Below are positions 9,885-18,441 of a DNA stretch of 64,000 bases, one piece after another. Under the pieces are notes generated by a model that saw nothing but the letters and a program-made list of their open reading frames with translations, ran no database searches and was not told the DNA's origin. Positions within the stretch are counted from its first letter, which is position 1; every line of letters starts with the position of its first letter. Position numbers and translations under genes: made by a program. The DNA is from Methylobacterium aerolatum (GTDB lineage Bacteria; Pseudomonadota; Alphaproteobacteria; Rhizobiales; Beijerinckiaceae). The DNA lies in assembly GCF_022179085.1 (NCBI RefSeq), contig NZ_BPQE01000017.1, positions 124,001 to 188,000 of the forward strand. The letters are read 5' to 3'.

Positions 9885-10481
9885 TCACAACCCCACAGGA
9901 TCCACCGCCACCGCCCGCGGCGGCGGCTGGTCCTGCGAGCCCGTGCCCAGGGCGCATTGCACCATCACGCTGTCGGTCCAGCGGCCGTACTTGTAGCCCA
10001 CCGCCGGGAGGTAGCCGACGCGTTCGAAGCCGCAGGCCTCGTGCAGGCGCAGCGACGGGCCGTTGGCGGCGTCGATGTAACCGATCATCTGGCGGTAGCC
10101 GCCGGCCGCGCAGGCCTCGATCAGGGCGGGCAGCAGCCGCCGGCCGATGCCCGCGTGGAGGTGGGCGTGGTGGACGTAGATCGAGTGCTTGAGGGTGTAG
10201 CGGTAGGCGGGCCGCTTGCGGAACGGCACCGCGTAGGCATAGCCCGCCACCTCGCCGTCGAGCTCCGCGACGAGGTGAGGCAGGCGCTTCTTGCGCATGG
10301 TCTTGCGGCGGCGCTTCAGGTCGTCGGGGAGCAGGCGCTCCTCCTCGAAGTCGCCGGTGTCGCCGACGCCCTTGGCGATATGGTGCTCGTAGATGGCGAT
10401 CATCGCCGCCACGTCCGCATCCGAGGACGGCCGGATCACGATCTCGGGCCAGGAGGCGGGATGGGCCGGCGCGGGCTCCAT
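9885..10481 (-). CDS. GNAT acetyltransferase, PAT/Bar-like
   Basis: 198 residues. The fold signature HHAHLHAGIGRRLLPALIEA is the acetyl-CoA-binding loop, and the IDAANGPSLRLHEACGFERVG block matches the phosphinothricin/methionine-sulfoximine acetyltransferase group. Its ATG shares one base with the decarboxylase stop (TGATG), so the two genes are almost surely co-translated. The context suggests acetylation of an amino acid, or of the amine made by the decarboxylase; this is inference. The C-terminal 20 residues are Pro/Gln-rich and not part of the domain. Confidence 0.85.
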   Translation of the reverse strand: MEPAPAHPASWPEIVIRPSSDADVAAMIAIYEHHIAKGVGDTGDFEEERLLPDDLKRRRKTMRKKRLPHLVAELDGEVAGYAYAVPFRKRPAYRYTLKHSIYVHHAHLHAGIGRRLLPALIEACAAGGYRQMIGYIDAANGPSLRLHEACGFERVGYLPAVGYKYGRWTDSVMVQCALGTGSQDQPPPRAVAVDPVGL

Positions 10482-12823
10482 CAGGCCCCCTCGCGCAGGA
10501 CGTAGGTGTGGAAGCGGATGCGCCCGTCCGGATCGACCTCGCGGTAGACGCCCTGGATCTCGGCCTCGAAGCCGGGGAACAGGTTGGCGGAGGCCTCGAA
10601 CATCTTGAAGTAGTCGAGCATGGGCTTGGCCCGCTCGTCCAGGCGCTCGCCCGGAAGCACGGTGCCGATGCCCGGCGGGTAGACCAGCATCAGGGTGGTG
10701 GCGATCCGGCCCTCGGCCTCCGCGATGGGCACGTAATCGACCTTGTTGCGGGTCAGCATCTGCGAGGCGTGCTTGGGGGGCATGACCATCTCCGGCAGGT
10801 GCTCCGGCATGAACTGCTTGCGCTGGAGCGCGGAGGTGTTGTGCTCCCGGTGGAAGGCGTGGAAGTCGGCGCAGAGGTCGCGCAGGCGCACGCCCCGGTA
10901 GCGGTTGGGCCGCCTTCCGACGAATTGCGGCATGGCCTCCTCCAGGAGCACGTTGTCGTCGTGCAGGCGCTTGAAGGCGACGAGGCCCGAGATCAGCGTG
11001 CCCGCCTTCGAGGACTCGACGCCCGGCGTCAGCAGGAAGAGCAGCGAGTTCAGGTCGTTCTTCTCCGCGACGATCCGGTTCTCACGCAGGTATTGCGCCA
11101 CGATGGGCGCGGGCACGCCGTGCTCGGCATAGGCCCCGGTCTTCCGGTCGAAGCCGGGGGTGAGGACGGTGAGCTTGTTCGGATCGGTCATGGCGTAGCC
11201 CGGCGCGACCCGGGTGAAGCCGTGCCACGCGGCGCCGGGGGCGAGCTCCCAGAAGCGCGCATCCGAGGCGAGCAGGTCGGTGGGCACGCTCTCCCAGGTC
11301 TGTTCGCCCTCCGGGCCGTGGACGCGGTCCGGCACGAAGGGGTCGAAGAACCAGCGCCGGGCCGGATCGGCCTCGTTCTCCTCGAACTCGCGGCGGATGG
11401 CGCGGACCTTCTTGCGCCACTCGATGCCGAGCCGGATCGTGTCGTCCCACAGGATCATGCCGGAGCGGCCCTTCATCATCTGGGCGCCGACATCGAGGGA
11501 GGCGAAGAGCGGGTAGAAGGGCGAGGTCGAGGCGTGGACGAGGAAGCTCTCGTTCAGCCGCTTGTGCTCCACCCGCCGGGTCTGGCCGCGCAGGTGGCTG
11601 TCCTTGGTGTGGATCTGCGAGGCTTGGCTGAAGCTCGCGAGCTGCTTGTGGGTCGATTGCGTGGCCACGATCCCCGGCGAGGTCTCGTCGAGGCCGGTCA
11701 GCCCCATGGCGTAGCGGCCCTGGAACAGCGGGTGGAACTTCATGAAGCCCGCCCAGGCCTCGTCGAACAGGATGTAGTCGCAGAGGTGGCCGATCTTCTG
11801 CACGATCATCCGCGCGTCGTAGATCGTGCCGTCGTAGGTGCATTGCTCGATCACCGCGACGCGGAACGGCCGCTCCCGGCGCCACGCCTCGGGATCCTTC
11901 ACCAGCGGGTTCTGTCGGATCTTGTCCCGGATGCGCCCTTCGTTTAGCGCCTCGTGGCAGATGGGACCGATGAGCCCGAAGGCGTTGCGGTCGGTCTCCA
12001 GGAAGATCGGGATGCCGCCGCCGAGGAACAGGGCACCGTGGTGGGCGGCCTTGTGGTTGTTGCGGTCGAACAGGACGAGGTCGTCCTCGGCCACCAGGGA
12101 CGAGAGCACGATCTTGTTGGAGGCCGAGGTGCCGTTGAGGACGAAATAGGTCTTCTCGGCGCCGAAGATGGCGGCGGCCTCCTTCTGCGCCTTCAGCGCC
12201 GGGCCCTCGTGGGTCAGGAGGTCGCCGAGGTCGAGGACCGAGTTGTCGAGGTCGTCGCGAAAGATCGCCTCGCCGAGATGCTCGACGAAGATCCGGCCGA
12301 TGGGCGAGCGGTTGTAGAAGATACCGCCGTTGTGGCCGGGGCAGGTCCAGAGCTGGTTGCCCTTCTCGGCGTAGTCCACCAGCGCGCCGAAGAAGGGCGT
12401 CTTCAGGGTCTCGGCGTATTGCGTCACCCGGCTGACGAGGCCGCGGGCGATGAATTCCGGCGTCTCCTCCGCGAGGAAGATGTAGCCGTCGATGAAGTCC
12501 AGCAGCTCGACCGGGATGTCCTCCAGCCGCTTACGGCGGACCATGATGACGATGGGCATCTCCAGCCCGCGCCGCCGCATCATGTCGATGAGGGCGGCGG
12601 CCTTGCCGTCGAGGCCGCGCTTGCCCCAATCGACCACGAGGCAGCCCACCGCCGCGTCGGTCTGCACGGCGATGGCCGCGTCCTCGACGCGCCGGGCCCG
12701 CACCACCTCGAAGCCCCGCTGCTCCACCGCCGCGACGATCTGGTTGACGCGCGCGCCCTCCAGATCGTCCGGATCGAAGGCCGGGGTGCACATCAGGACG
12801 GTGAAACGGCGGTGGAAGTCCAT
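10481..12823 (-). CDS. Orn/Lys/Arg decarboxylase, class III PLP fold
   Basis: 780 residues, the size of the large bacterial inducible-type decarboxylases. About 1-130 is the flavodoxin-like wing domain. The PLP core has the lysine in ATQSTHKQLASFSQ (Lys393), the aspartate in FDEAWAGF and the cofactor-facing NGTSASNK. It removes CO2 from a basic amino acid to make a polyamine precursor or to consume protons. Whether it prefers ornithine, lysine or arginine cannot be read here. The start is set at MDFHRR (12823); the frame extends 23 codons further without similarity. GNAT overlaps its stop. Confidence 0.93.
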   Translation of the reverse strand: MDFHRRFTVLMCTPAFDPDDLEGARVNQIVAAVEQRGFEVVRARRVEDAAIAVQTDAAVGCLVVDWGKRGLDGKAAALIDMMRRRGLEMPIVIMVRRKRLEDIPVELLDFIDGYIFLAEETPEFIARGLVSRVTQYAETLKTPFFGALVDYAEKGNQLWTCPGHNGGIFYNRSPIGRIFVEHLGEAIFRDDLDNSVLDLGDLLTHEGPALKAQKEAAAIFGAEKTYFVLNGTSASNKIVLSSLVAEDDLVLFDRNNHKAAHHGALFLGGGIPIFLETDRNAFGLIGPICHEALNEGRIRDKIRQNPLVKDPEAWRRERPFRVAVIEQCTYDGTIYDARMIVQKIGHLCDYILFDEAWAGFMKFHPLFQGRYAMGLTGLDETSPGIVATQSTHKQLASFSQASQIHTKDSHLRGQTRRVEHKRLNESFLVHASTSPFYPLFASLDVGAQMMKGRSGMILWDDTIRLGIEWRKKVRAIRREFEENEADPARRWFFDPFVPDRVHGPEGEQTWESVPTDLLASDARFWELAPGAAWHGFTRVAPGYAMTDPNKLTVLTPGFDRKTGAYAEHGVPAPIVAQYLRENRIVAEKNDLNSLLFLLTPGVESSKAGTLISGLVAFKRLHDDNVLLEEAMPQFVGRRPNRYRGVRLRDLCADFHAFHREHNTSALQRKQFMPEHLPEMVMPPKHASQMLTRNKVDYVPIAEAEGRIATTLMLVYPPGIGTVLPGERLDERAKPMLDYFKMFEASANLFPGFEAEIQGVYREVDPDGRIRFHTYVLREGA

Positions 12824-12943
12824 GCCGGAAGGCCTCTGCCAGACGGATCGTCCCGTGCCTTGGCGGACTGTCTGTGACCGTTCGATGACCAAACCGACGG
12901 TTGTCCGGCCGTCGCGGCATTTCAGAGCGGCAGGCGCACCCTG

Positions 12944-14530
12944 TCAGAGCGGCAGGCGTACCCTGGCCCGGTGGGAGCCGTCGATGAACTCGAAGGCGCC
13001 CGCCGCGCTGTAGGTGTGCAGGCGCGTGCCCGGCCAATCCGCCCCCGCCGCGAGGCGGGTCTCCAGCCGCTGCACGAAGCCGTCCTCGTCGAGGCGCATG
13101 ATGCGCGCGAGCCCGAGGGCGGAGCCGTAGCCGCCGCGGCAATCCTGCACCGGCCGGATCAGCATCCCGTCCCGCGAGACCACGGGACCGGCGGGGCGGG
13201 CGGTGGCGACGTCGATCAGCACGGGGTTGCGCGGGTGGGCGGTCCAGGGGCCGCGGAAGTCGTCCGCGAACCAGAGGTGCAGCGAGTCGGAGTAGGAGCC
13301 GCCCTCGCGGACGGTGGCGAAGAGCCACCAGCGGCCGCCGTGGCGCAGCAGGGTCGGGTCGCTCGCCACCACGTTGGGGATGAGGACCGCCTCGTGCCGC
13401 CAGCCGCCGGGGAAGCGCTCGGCCCGGTAGAGGTCGATCGAGCGGGTGCCGCAGGATTCGGGGATCATCCACACCTCCCCGTCGGCTTCGAACACGAAGG
13501 GGTAGGAGAGGTGCGTGTCGAGTTCCAGCACCGCCTCCGGCCGCCCGACGGGGCCGTCCTGGCCGAAGGGCACCGCCGAGATCACGCCCTTGCCCCGGGC
13601 ATAGTCGTATTCCTCCACGAACAGCGTCACCGCGCCGTTGCGGGAGACCGCGAAGGGGTCGGCGTAGAAGCTGCGGCCGTTGTCCGGCAGGTCGGTCCAT
13701 CCCCCCGCCGGGTGGCGGCGCAGGTCGATGAGGTCGGGCCCGACGGTCCGGCGCCAGCCGACCCGCCAGCGCTCGCGGTGGAAGCAGGTGGTGTAGAGCC
13801 TGCGGGCGACCCGCCGGGCGAGCCCCTTCAGGGCCCGCTGCCGGGCGGCCATGGCGCCGATGTCGAAGGCGACGTGGGCGAGGGCCGGGGGCGCGGTCCC
13901 GTCGGGCATCTGGCGGGAGGCGCCGCCGGAGAGGGCGGCCTCGATCAGGGTGATGGTGCGGGCGAGGTAGTCCTCGAAGGCGATCAGCATCACCGAATGG
14001 GATTCGGCGCCGAAGCGGCCGGTGGCGATGGGCGCGTCCGATCCGTCGCGCAGGGCGGCGACGGGCTCCACCCGGTCGAAGAGCGCCACCAGCAGGCCGG
14101 TCTCGCCGGGGATGCCGTCGTAGTCGAGGCGCCAGGTCTCCACGCCGGGGAGCGATCCGGTCTCCGCGCCGCTGAGGTCGATCACGAGGTCCGGCGCCGT
14201 CCGGTCCAGGCGGCCGTAGGGCGCCAGCGCGAGGGGTTCGGCGGGGGTCGAGAGGCCGGGCCGGGGAACGCCGTGGACCGTCGCCTCCAGGCGGAACAGC
14301 AGTTCCACGTTCGGCGGCAGGCCCGCGCCGGTGGCCTGCACCGCGTCGATTTGTAGCCGGCAATCCGGCCGCTGGTTCAGCCGTTCGAGCAGGCGCAGGT
14401 GCCAGCCGCGCAGGGTCGTCCGGTCGAGGCGCACGCGGACCGTGCGCACGGCCGTCCCTGCGGCGGCCATCGTCGTCCGGCCCGGCTGGGCAGGGCGCGT
14501 CCGCTTCTCGGTCTCGACCAACGCCGTCAT
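12944..14530 (-). CDS. GINT1-like beta-propeller glycosyltransferase-related protein
   Basis: 528 residues. The N-terminal half (about 25-220) resembles a formyltransferase-like domain ([15 protein letters not shown]). The C-terminal half (about 255-520) has repeated blades such as [33 protein letters not shown] and [16 protein letters not shown], as in GH43-like five-bladed propellers. This arrangement resembles proteins annotated as glucosamine inositolphosphorylceramide transferase family. In bacteria the acceptor is unknown; a lipid- or polysaccharide-linked sugar is plausible. There is no signal peptide. It is divergent from ispH. The start is chosen at [10 protein letters not shown], with alternatives upstream. 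Confidence 0.72.
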   Translation of the reverse strand: MTALVETEKRTRPAQPGRTTMAAAGTAVRTVRVRLDRTTLRGWHLRLLERLNQRPDCRLQIDAVQATGAGLPPNVELLFRLEATVHGVPRPGLSTPAEPLALAPYGRLDRTAPDLVIDLSGAETGSLPGVETWRLDYDGIPGETGLLVALFDRVEPVAALRDGSDAPIATGRFGAESHSVMLIAFEDYLARTITLIEAALSGGASRQMPDGTAPPALAHVAFDIGAMAARQRALKGLARRVARRLYTTCFHRERWRVGWRRTVGPDLIDLRRHPAGGWTDLPDNGRSFYADPFAVSRNGAVTLFVEEYDYARGKGVISAVPFGQDGPVGRPEAVLELDTHLSYPFVFEADGEVWMIPESCGTRSIDLYRAERFPGGWRHEAVLIPNVVASDPTLLRHGGRWWLFATVREGGSYSDSLHLWFADDFRGPWTAHPRNPVLIDVATARPAGPVVSRDGMLIRPVQDCRGGYGSALGLARIMRLDEDGFVQRLETRLAAGADWPGTRLHTYSAAGAFEFIDGSHRARVRLPL

Positions 14531-14867
14531 GAGATCGTCCGAACCGCGCGCCCCCATCGGCGCCGGGCTCGGCCGAAGGCGGGGCAAAGAAGGGCAGCTT
14601 CCGCGAAGGGGAACGGACGCCGAATCGGCAGCTGGACTTTGGCGAATTCTGAAAGCTGCTTGCGGGGCGAAGCTTCCGGACGCCAATGCGACCAATACCG
14701 ACCGGAAACACTCTATTGGTAAGTTCTTTCGCGGGCGTTACGGGGGCGTCTCTCCAGGTGAACCGGCGCGGCAAACCTGTTACACGGGTCCCTCGCGGTC
14801 CAGAACATGCCCGGTTCGGCGGTCGCGACCGTTGACAGGACGGCCCTGCCCTCGCCACATCGCCCCC
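14531..14867. other. Divergent intergenic region before ispH
   Basis: 337 bases with no convincing gene. It must hold the promoters for ispH (plus) and the GINT1-like gene (minus). A relatively AT-rich patch lies at 14690-14735, the most promoter-like part. I see no repeat copy or strong hairpin. Confidence 0.5.
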
Positions 14868-15875
14868 ATGAACGCGCAACCGACTTCCCCCGCGTCCGGC
14901 CAGGTCGCAGACCAAGCGGCCAAGCCGCCGCTCAACATCCTGCTGTGCGCGCCCCGCGGCTTCTGTGCCGGCGTGGTGCGTGCGATCGACGTGGTGGAGC
15001 GCGCCCTCGCGATCCACGGCCCGCCCGTCTACGTGCGCCATGAGATCGTCCACAATAAGTACGTGGTCGAGAGCCTGAAGCGAAAGGGCGCGGTCTTCGT
15101 GCGCGAGCTCGACGAGGTGCCGGACGGCGATGCCCCGGTCATCTTCTCGGCCCACGGCGTGGCGAAGACGGTGCCGGCCAACGCCGATTCGCGTGGCCTC
15201 ACCACCATCGACGCCACCTGCCCGCTGGTGACCAAGGTCCACCGCGAGGCGGAGATCCACCACAAGCGCGGGCGCCACGTCCTCCTCGTCGGCCATTCCG
15301 GCCACCCGGAGGTGGTGGGCACGATGGGGCAGTTGCCCAAAGGCTCGATCACGCTCGTCGAGGACGTCGACCAGATCGAGGCGCTGACGCCCGAGGATCC
15401 GAACAACCTCGCCTGGGTGACGCAGACCACCCTGTCCGTGGACGACACCCGTCACGTGGTCGAGGCGCTCAAGCGCAAGTTCCCGACCATCACCGGGCCG
15501 CACAAGGACGACATCTGCTACGCCACCACCAACCGCCAGGAGGCGGTGAAGCAGGTGGCGCCGCTGGTGGACGCCCTGATCGTCGTCGGCTCCTCGAATT
15601 CCTCGAACTCGCAGCGCCTGCGCGAGGTCGCCGAGCGCGTCGGCTGCCCGATCACCCGTCTCCTGAACCGGGCCGAGGAGATCGACTGGCCGGCCTTCGA
15701 GGGCATCGCGAAGCTCGGCCTCACCGCCGGCGCCTCGGCCCCCGAGGTGCTGGTGGAGGAGATCATCGACGCCTTCGCCGCCCGCTACGACGTGACCGTC
15801 GACACGGTCTCCACCGTCGTCGAGGACATGGTGTTCCCCCTCCCGCGCGAGTTGCGCAGCGAGGCGGCGGAGTAG
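14868..15875 (+). CDS. ispH: 4-hydroxy-3-methylbut-2-enyl diphosphate reductase
   Basis: 335 residues. Iron-sulfur ligand cysteines are in [25 protein letters not shown] and [10 protein letters not shown], and the catalytic EIVHNKYVV and [10 protein letters not shown] loops are intact. IspH makes isopentenyl and dimethylallyl diphosphate in the last step of the MEP pathway, feeding carotenoids, hopanoids and ubiquinone. The start is the ATG at 14868, which gives a 20-residue polar leader before the conserved core; the frame is open far upstream but without similarity. thrB and rnhA follow 350 bases later. Confidence 0.96.
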   Translation: MNAQPTSPASGQVADQAAKPPLNILLCAPRGFCAGVVRAIDVVERALAIHGPPVYVRHEIVHNKYVVESLKRKGAVFVRELDEVPDGDAPVIFSAHGVAKTVPANADSRGLTTIDATCPLVTKVHREAEIHHKRGRHVLLVGHSGHPEVVGTMGQLPKGSITLVEDVDQIEALTPEDPNNLAWVTQTTLSVDDTRHVVEALKRKFPTITGPHKDDICYATTNRQEAVKQVAPLVDALIVVGSSNSSNSQRLREVAERVGCPITRLLNRAEEIDWPAFEGIAKLGLTAGASAPEVLVEEIIDAFAARYDVTVDTVSTVVEDMVFPLPRELRSEAAE

Positions 15876-16222
15876 GGCCGGCTTCCGGGCCGCCTTCAGG
15901 CGGCCCGTCCCATCTCCGCCCTCATCCTGAGGGTCTGGCCGGACAATCGCCCCTATTCCCTCACGTGACCTCACCTCGAGGCGCCGAAGCGAAGCGTAGG
16001 CCTCGAAGGAGGCCTCCGGATTGCTCTGCGATGTCTCGAAACCTCCTTCGAGGTGGCTTCTCCGCACCTCAGGATGGGGGAGGAGGGTGGGCGCGAGCGG
16101 CTTTCGGCCAAGCGCCGAGGTGCCCGCGTCTCGCGGGCCTCGAAGGAGGCGGCTTGCGCGACACCTCAGGATGAGGTTTGAGGGCGGGAATTCCTCATCT
16201 CAAGAGATTCCGAGCGCGCGAC
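15876..16222. other. Repeat-filled gap between ispH and homoserine kinase
   Basis: 347 bases with no gene. Most of it is family B repeat material (listed separately). A promoter for the following gene would have to lie within or just after the repeats. Confidence 0.6.
15921..16176. repeat. Family B repeat cluster (CTCATCCTGAGG type)
   Basis: CTCATCCTGAGG at 15921 is echoed by CACCTCAGGATGGGG at 16065-16080 and CACCTCAGGATGAGG at 16162-16176, with GCCTCGAAGGAGG modules in between (around 15997 and 16138) and the inverse CCTCCTTCGAGG at 16041. This looks like at least two overlapping copies of a dispersed element whose ends are inverted repeats. Confidence 0.75.
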
Positions 16223-17188
16223 GTGGCCGTCTACACCGAGGTATCCGACGCCGCGCTCGCCGAGTTCCTGGCGGCCTACGACATCGGCACCCTGCTCTCC
16301 TGCAAGGGCATCGCCGAGGGGGTCGAGAACTCGAACTTCTTCCTGCACACGACCGGCGGCTCGTTCATCCTCACCCTCTACGAGAAGCGGGTGCGCGAGG
16401 AGGACCTGCCCTTCTTCGTCGGGCTGATGGACCATCTGGCGAAGGCCGGCCTCGCCTGCCCGCAGCCGATCCGCGACCGCGGCGGCACCGCCCTCGGGCG
16501 CCTGTGCGGGCGTCCCGCCGCCCTGGTGAGCTTCCTGGAGGGCGTCTCCCTGTCCTCGCCGGGGCCGGAGCATTGCCGGGAGGTCGGCGTCGCCCTGGCC
16601 CGCCTGCACGCGGCGGGACGGGATTTCCCGATGGTGCGGGCGAACAACCTCTCCGTGGCGTCCTGGCGCCCGCTCTTCGAACAGGCCGGGGGCCAAGCGG
16701 ACAGCGTCGCGCCCGGCCTGACCGAGCGCACGCTCGCCGACCTCGCCGTGCTGGAGGCGGGCTGGCCGCAGGGCCTGCCGGGCGGCGTCATCCATGCCGA
16801 CCTCTTCACCGACAACGTGTTCTTCATCGGCGACGACCTGTCAGGCCTGATCGACTTCTACTTCGCCTGCACCGACGCCTTCGCCTACGACCTCGCCGTC
16901 TGCCTCAACGCGTGGTGCTTCGACGCCCTCGGCGCCTTCCACCGCGAGATGGCCACTGCAATGATCGCCGGCTACGAATCGGAGCGCCCTCTGGAGCCCG
17001 CCGAAGTCGAGGCCCTGCCGATCCTGTGCCGGGGCGCGGCCCTGCGCTTCATGCTGACCCGGCTGGTCGATTGGCTGAACGTGCCGCCCGGCGCCCTGGT
17101 GAGGCCGAAGGATCCGCTGGAATACGACCGGCGCCTTACCTTCCACCGGCGCGCCCGCAGCGCGGCCGATTACGGGCGCGCGGCATGA
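16223..17188 (+). CDS. thrB: Homoserine kinase, choline-kinase-like type
   Basis: 321 residues. It begins MAVYTEVSD, as is usual for the alphaproteobacterial ThrB of the aminoglycoside-phosphotransferase fold, and contains the ATP site region GVENSNFFL, the catalytic loop [13 protein letters not shown] and the metal site [16 protein letters not shown]. It phosphorylates homoserine in threonine synthesis. The start is a GTG; the frame is open 15 codons further up but those residues fall in repeat-derived sequence. Its stop overlaps the rnhA start (ATGA). Confidence 0.93.
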   Translation: MAVYTEVSDAALAEFLAAYDIGTLLSCKGIAEGVENSNFFLHTTGGSFILTLYEKRVREEDLPFFVGLMDHLAKAGLACPQPIRDRGGTALGRLCGRPAALVSFLEGVSLSSPGPEHCREVGVALARLHAAGRDFPMVRANNLSVASWRPLFEQAGGQADSVAPGLTERTLADLAVLEAGWPQGLPGGVIHADLFTDNVFFIGDDLSGLIDFYFACTDAFAYDLAVCLNAWCFDALGAFHREMATAMIAGYESERPLEPAEVEALPILCRGAALRFMLTRLVDWLNVPPGALVRPKDPLEYDRRLTFHRRARSAADYGRAA

Positions 17189-17634
17189 GCGAGGAAGGCC
17201 GGGTCAAGATCTACACGGACGGGGCGTGCTCCGGGAATCCGGGGCCCGGCGGCTGGGGCGCCATCCTGATCTACGGCGAGGTGCAGAAGGAGCTGTCGGG
17301 CGGCGAGGCCCACACCACCAACAACCGCATGGAGCTGCTCGCCGCCATCGAGGCGCTGGAGGCGCTGAAGCGGCCCTGCCGCGTCGATCTCTTCACCGAC
17401 TCCCAATACCTCCGGCAGGGCGTGACCGGCTGGATCCACAACTGGAAGGCCCGGGGCTGGCGCACCGCCGACAAGAAGCCCGTGAAGAACGAAGACCTCT
17501 GGCGCCGGGTCGATGCCGCCCGGGACCGTCACGAGGTCGAGTGGCACTGGGTCAAGGGCCATGCCAGCGACCCGCTCAACAACCGCGTCGATGCGCTGGC
17601 GGTCGCGGCGATGGCGCCGTTCAAGCGGCGGTAG
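17185..17634 (+). CDS. rnhA: Ribonuclease HI
   Basis: 149 residues. The metal-binding acidic residues are in [28 protein letters not shown] and LFTDSQYL, and the last in NNRVDALA. The handle region [16 protein letters not shown] is present. It cleaves the RNA of RNA/DNA hybrids during replication and R-loop removal. It is translationally coupled to thrB by an ATGA overlap, an arrangement common in Rhizobiales. Confidence 0.97.
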   Translation: MSEEGRVKIYTDGACSGNPGPGGWGAILIYGEVQKELSGGEAHTTNNRMELLAAIEALEALKRPCRVDLFTDSQYLRQGVTGWIHNWKARGWRTADKKPVKNEDLWRRVDAARDRHEVEWHWVKGHASDPLNNRVDALAVAAMAPFKRR

Positions 17635-17647
17635 CGTCCCGCGCGCG

Positions 17648-17745
17648 CGTCATCGCGAGCCGCAGCGAAGCGATCCAGGGATGCGCGCCGGTCGGAGACA
17701 TCCTACGGCCCGGGACGGCTTCGGCTCGCGCTCGCCCTGGCGAGG
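17648..17745. repeat. Family A repeat, degraded copy 4
   Basis: Left end CGTCATCGCGAGC with GCGAAGCGATCCAGGG; the right half (around 17717-17742) is eroded and lacks the terminal CAATGACG. It lies between convergent rnhA and the HAD gene. Confidence 0.65.
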
Positions 17746-17754
17746 GGCGGTCCC

Positions 17755-18435
17755 TCACTCCACCACCGCAGCCACCACCTCCGCCGGCTCCCGGAACAGG
17801 TGGTCCGGCTCCGTCGCCGCCAGCGCCTGCGCGTCGGTGTAGCCCCAGGCCACCGCGCCGAAGGCGCAGCCCACCGCCCGGGCCGCCTCCGCATCCCGGA
17901 TCTCGTCACCGAGGCAGAGCACCCGCTCCGGCGGCAGGCGCGAGGCGGCCACGAGCCCGCGCAGGCGGCGCGCCTTGCCGAAGATCGAGGCGCCACAGGA
18001 CCATACGGCGATCCGGCCCGCGCTCTCCGGCCCCAGCACGCGCCGCACCACGTCCTCCCGGTTCGAGGACAACACGGCGAGGGACACGCCCGCCCCGTCG
18101 AGATCCGCGAGCATCGCGGCGATGCCGGGGAAGGGCCGCAGCCGCCCGGCGTCCCGCGCTGCGAGGCCGTGCATGTGGCGGGCGATGAGGGGCACCTTCC
18201 AGCGGGGGATGCCGAGACGCGTCAGGATCTCCCGGGCGCCGAGGCGGCGCAGGCCCTCGACCTCCTCCTCCGCCACCCGGCGGAAGCGGTAGCGGTCGGC
18301 GACGCCGCCGAGCACCGAACTGAACCAGGCGAAGGTGTCGGCGAGGGTTCCGTCGAAATCGAGGACGACGAGGCCGTAGGCGGCGGGTCCTCGCGCCCCG
18401 TCCGCGGAGGCGGCCGGCTCCCGGAAGGCCGCCAC
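17755..18435 (-). CDS. HAD superfamily phosphatase, Gph/PGMB-like
   Basis: 226 residues. Motif I is LVVLDFDGTLADTF, motif II is LAVLSSNRED, motif III lies around GKARRLRGLV and motif IV is CLGDEIRDAEAA. A helical cap follows motif I. The family dephosphorylates small molecules such as phosphoglycolate or sugar phosphates in the cytosol; the substrate is not evident. The start is a GTG 6 bases after the kinase gene stop on the same strand, so they likely share a transcript. The first 20 residues are probably unstructured, and a later start is possible. Confidence 0.85.
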   Translation of the reverse strand: MAAFREPAASADGARGPAAYGLVVLDFDGTLADTFAWFSSVLGGVADRYRFRRVAEEEVEGLRRLGAREILTRLGIPRWKVPLIARHMHGLAARDAGRLRPFPGIAAMLADLDGAGVSLAVLSSNREDVVRRVLGPESAGRIAVWSCGASIFGKARRLRGLVAASRLPPERVLCLGDEIRDAEAARAVGCAFGAVAWGYTDAQALAATEPDHLFREPAEVVAAVVE

Positions 18436-18441
18436 CCGCGG

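Noticed and set aside
8175-10505. A 776-residue plus-strand open frame
   Set aside because: It is antisense to the Kef antiporter and GNAT genes, and consists of low-complexity His/Gln/Arg/Glu runs, a typical high-GC shadow.
12531-16067. An 1178-residue minus-strand open frame
   Set aside because: It covers ispH in antisense and two real minus-strand genes in the wrong frame; its composition is Arg/Pro-rich noise.
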